DNA of 64,000 nt from Rotaria macrura (lineage: Eukaryota > Rotifera > Eurotatoria > Philodinida > Philodinidae), in the NCBI GenBank assembly GCA_900239685.1, contig OENT01000551.1:35496-99495 (forward strand), read 5' to 3'. Within the stretch, counting starts at the first letter, position 1. Each line of letters opens with the position of its first letter. Under the pieces are notes generated by a model. The model saw only the letters and a program-made list of their open reading frames with translations, was not told the DNA's origin and made no database searches. Shown one piece after another: positions 60,478 through 64,000 of this stretch. Position numbers and translations under genes: made by a program.

Positions 60478-63400
60478 ACAAATAATAGAACTTCAGTGTT
60501 GCTGTGTCGTGTTAAAAGAATTAAGTATTTTCGAGAATTTGATTACGACGACTGTAGAAATATTTTTTGTTCACGTTTTCTCGTGGGCTCTTTTCAAGCT
60601 TTTAAAACCATTAATAATAAAACAAAATAGAGAAGGAGAAAAGTAGATTTTTCTATTCGTTATTGATTGCTTTGAAATTGGAAGAAGTATTGACTGTTTA
60701 TACTAGTGGAGATAGAGGTTTTAATCGTTGTGTTGCCCCTGTAAATAAATAACAACAACACCTGTAATATTTCGTTGATAGAGCAAAAGAGAAAACTTCT
60801 TTGACCATGTTGTTTTTTCTTCTTTGGCTTTCTTTGTCTCAATGTTCAAGTTAACCGATTGACGAAAAACAATTGAAAAAAATTATAAAATAAACTTTTA
60901 AAACGATTTCTATTGACAATGCTTTTCCAAGTCAATTTCTACAAGTCGAATGCTTATCGAAACATAAGTTTTTCTTCATGTTGTGAATAGCTTTCGATTG
61001 TTCTGATCGTAAATTGTTTGTATTCCGGTTACTATGCATGGTTTGTAATAGTATCTGAGAGAGTGTTGAAATATGTGAAACATAATTGTAGGACAATTAA
61101 ACCAACGATTTTTCGAGTTGTGCTAGATGTCTTTTGTGTATCACTATACGCTTGAGTAGAAACGTATTATAATTAATTTTTCTTAAACTAAGTAAATCTA
61201 GTGATTTGATTTTGATTTCGTCGAGCAATAATTAGAGAAAAGAAAAATAATGAGTGATCGTAAAACAAACTTTTTTTTCATCTCAAGTAGTCTTATTTTT
61301 TTTTCCGCCAAAGAAAATAATGGAAAGTTTGTTTAATCGAAAAGAAACCCTTGCATTAAAATGAATCTATCCGAAGCTTTTATTGCGAATGATACATGAT
61401 CGATATTATTTGTGTTTGCTGAGAAAAGAATAATTTTTTTGTCTGTGAACCTATGAATATTCATCTTATGTTTCAATGAAATTATGTGTCATTGAATACA
61501 TGACCAATCTGTAGAACAGAAAAAAATCAACTTGTTATGTTAGCTTAAATTCAATTACGTTAAATACACAATTTCAATTGACTTGTTGATTCTATTTACT
61601 ATCGATATTTATACATCTGAAGAATTTTCAATTAGCAATCAAGGAATCGAATATTGATTTTAAAGTAGTATTCAATGTTCAAATTCTAGTATTGAATAGT
61701 GTATTCATAATCATAGAAATATTTTCAATCACTATGATTATATTTTAGCACTCTGTTATCAATCAAAATAATATTTCTTCACAAATATAGAACATGAATT
61801 TCGTCGTGCAAGAAATTATTTTCATCTAGAATCCAAAAAAATGTTCAGTTCATTCTTCACTTCATTCTTCACTTCATTGTTCGATGTTTATCACCAATGA
61901 CTTTGTTTTGTAAAAGAGCATGATATCAGTAAGAAGTAATTTGTTTCTTTGAATAAAATCCTAAAATAACAATAATTCAATATCTTGATTGAGTTGATGT
62001 TTTCTATGTAAGACGTCTGAGTTAGATCAAGGCATTAATGATAGAGTGCATTTCTTTCAGCATTAGCTAGTTAAATCAAATTAAATTCATTTTCTTCTTC
62101 AAATAAATCCGTGCCTATTGTTTTGTGAAAACTAGAAAGAGAATTGTACTTGGCACACATATCTTCGTTCTTAAATCTACTTGAGTCCACTTGCTTGCTC
62201 CACTAATCCATGATATTTAACTGTATCCATGTGCATATTTATTTATTCATTCATTTAAGAGAGTAAAGTAAACACAAATAAGTGACTATAGTTATAAATA
62301 TTTTTTAAGCGGTTATTCACCACTCCTTATAACATGTTCTCTCACCGATGCGAGTCATGAATTGTTTCTTTCTTTTTTTTCAATCAAAGCATTACTACTT
62401 GTGATCGTCTACCTATCTCAACAAACTTTATTCATGGCCTACTGCCAAACTGTAAATCAATCAAAGACTGAATTCCATTGATCAAATGGTTTGGTTTGCT
62501 CGGCGTTGCGTTGTTAACAAGGTTTCACTGCTGTTCCTAGATCACAGTGAAAATGATGAAGATTTTGACTATTCTTAAATATACATAGTAGATTTCTTTC
62601 GTAGTTACATTTCGAAAGGTCAAATTTAAACGAACACAATGGTGTTAAAAATTTCACTGAACGTGTAGCTTTGGCACGAGTATAAAGTAAATACTAGGGT
62701 TGATCTTCTATTTAAAACTTTCATATGTAGAATCGATTATTCCATCTTTTGTTTCTGTTTTTTGATACATAGAAAATAATAGAACACTGATTTTAATTAC
62801 TTGTTTTCCGTTTTGAGACATCGAAGAAAATATCGAAAGGTTACCTGTAAAAATTTCTTCTTGATTTATTAATGCTGAATCAATTTGTTTTTCTCTCATG
62901 GAGGTCAAAGTACATCGATTCAATCAATTCCATTATTTTTCTTAATGAACATTACAATCCTTTGCCTGATACCATCAGCCAGTTGCTACGCATACACGAT
63001 TCTCATGAATATTTTATGAGCACAAATTGCAGTTCTTACAAAAAATGCACGCGAGCTCTTGAAAAGAAGAAAATTTCTATCAAGATTTACAATAATATCT
63101 CGAGAAACGAGAATAAAACAAAAACTTATAATGCAGGGAACGATACTTTGCCGAATGTAATTTGAAGATGCTTGTTTTCTGAAGAAACTAGTCTATTTAC
63201 AATGTCATTTTTGGTCAATAAATGATATCTATCTCACGAAGGATTTCGATTTTGTGACAATATACACGCTACTGTATGCTTGATAGACAATTATTCTTCT
63301 CTTAGGGAACATAATCAATGTGTCAAGATAAAGTTCAAACAGTTATCAAAAAATACCAACAGACATATTGCGAGCTGTTTGAATCAATTTAGGTTTCAAG

Positions 63401-63779
63401 TCAATATTAATGATCATGGCGACTGTTGTGGATCGTTGAGAAACTGTCGAAAATGTCATTTTTCTGATAGATAATTAGATGAGGCTGTGTTTTGGTTGAG
63501 TCACAGATCATTTTCAAACACTAAGTACAAAGTATATTAATGATCCTTTCTTATACTTGTTTTGAATTCATTATAACCAATGCACTCGCAGGCAATGATC
63601 AAATTTCTCAACTCCATCAGTGAATCTAACATAAAAATCTAAAGATCAAAATAAATGAAATAGGAGTGTATTCTTTATTAGACATCGTTGGTACTAGTTT
63701 ACGATTGCTAAACATTGGTTCGATATGTATATGTTTTTTATCATCTAATCAAAAAAAAGAACCCAACAAAAAACATAAG
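60478..63779. other. gene-poor stretch
   Basis: AT-rich with scattered short frames and no domain. A 12-bp unit (CATTCTTCACTT) is repeated near 61850-61877. I see nothing else. Confidence 0.4.
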
Positions 63780-63967
63780 TTAATGCTTGCGATTTTTACG
63801 CATGGAGTGTGTTGCTATTACCATTACTTCACGTAGATGATTCCATGAATCTGGAAAAGAAATAAAATTTGATTAGAGTTACTAAGAGTCACTGCACGAG
63901 CAGGACAACCGATTTCCCAATATAGCTGCTCAATCATGTTCTCAGATTTTGTCGGGAGTGGGCTCAT
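63780..63967 (-). CDS. 3' end of an unrecognised gene (partial)
   Basis: On the minus strand an exon beginning MSPLPTKSENMIEQLYWEI (from 63967, preceded by a TTTTTTCTACAAG acceptor) can be spliced to a terminal exon 63780-63850 that reads SWNHLREVMVIATHSMRKNR and ends KH. Two donors keep frame: one at 63909 (59-nt intron, like the others here) and one at 63882 (32 nt). A strong TTCTTTTCCAG acceptor supports the terminal exon. The remainder presumably lies beyond the window. I do not recognise the protein. Confidence 0.4.
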
Positions 63968-64000
63968 CTTGTAGAAAAAATATTTTTAGGTATAAAACCA

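Overview
The window looks like nuclear DNA of a small invertebrate, most probably a bdelloid rotifer (Rotaria/Adineta type). It is strongly AT-rich. Genes are split by very short GT-AG introns (mostly about 45 to 85 nt). It carries several members of the F-box/LRR-like family whose N-terminal form (LPDEILLIIMEKLDSVNTL and similar) I know as heavily expanded in bdelloids. The species call is inference; the families and exon joins are read from the sequence.

Layout. 1-9.2 kb is mostly non-coding, with a single F-box exon (minus) and a decayed F-box/LRR pseudogene (plus). 9.2-12.3 kb holds a CBP/p300-type acetyltransferase core behind a TATA box, carrying one in-frame stop and one exon join that does not keep frame. 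12.3-19 kb is gene-poor, with two decayed hAT transposase fragments. 19.1-21.4 kb is a five-exon SPFH/vault-shoulder-like protein with a clear TATA box. 22.3-27.5 kb (minus) is a secreted protein of about 16 sushi (CCP) modules, built on a roughly 590-bp repeated gene segment. 28.9-30.6 kb is a proline-rich, seven-exon protein. 31.5-32.4 kb (minus) is an LDLa-TM-PPxY membrane protein. 33.7-35.8 kb is a casein kinase 1. 36.6-37.3 kb is an intronless YRDC/Sua5 protein. 37.9-40.1 kb is a complete F-box/LRR-like gene.

41.1-43.5 kb has an EF-hand mini-gene converging on a disordered, minus-strand protein with a repeated Y-[ST]-[IL] motif. 46.1-48.9 kb is a pair of nested non-autonomous hAT elements, each with a perfect 8-bp target duplication. 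49.46-49.97 kb is an almost fully palindromic 510-bp MITE with a TA duplication. 51.6-53.5 kb is a second complete F-box/LRR-like gene. 54.8-56.05 kb (minus) is a 5'-truncated, mutated LINE reverse transcriptase. 59.07-60.29 kb (minus) is a disordered protein of unknown function. The right edge catches the 3' end of a further minus-strand gene.

The genes do not form a pathway. Most look like single-copy housekeeping or signalling genes embedded in accessory DNA (F-box paralogues, sushi arrays, transposon remains). I found no rRNA, tRNA or CRISPR array. The items most worth a second look are the nested hAT pair, the disrupted CBP/p300 core, the sushi array in which non-adjacent units are the most alike, and two unrecognised repeat-bearing proteins (proline-rich, and Y-[ST]-[IL]).
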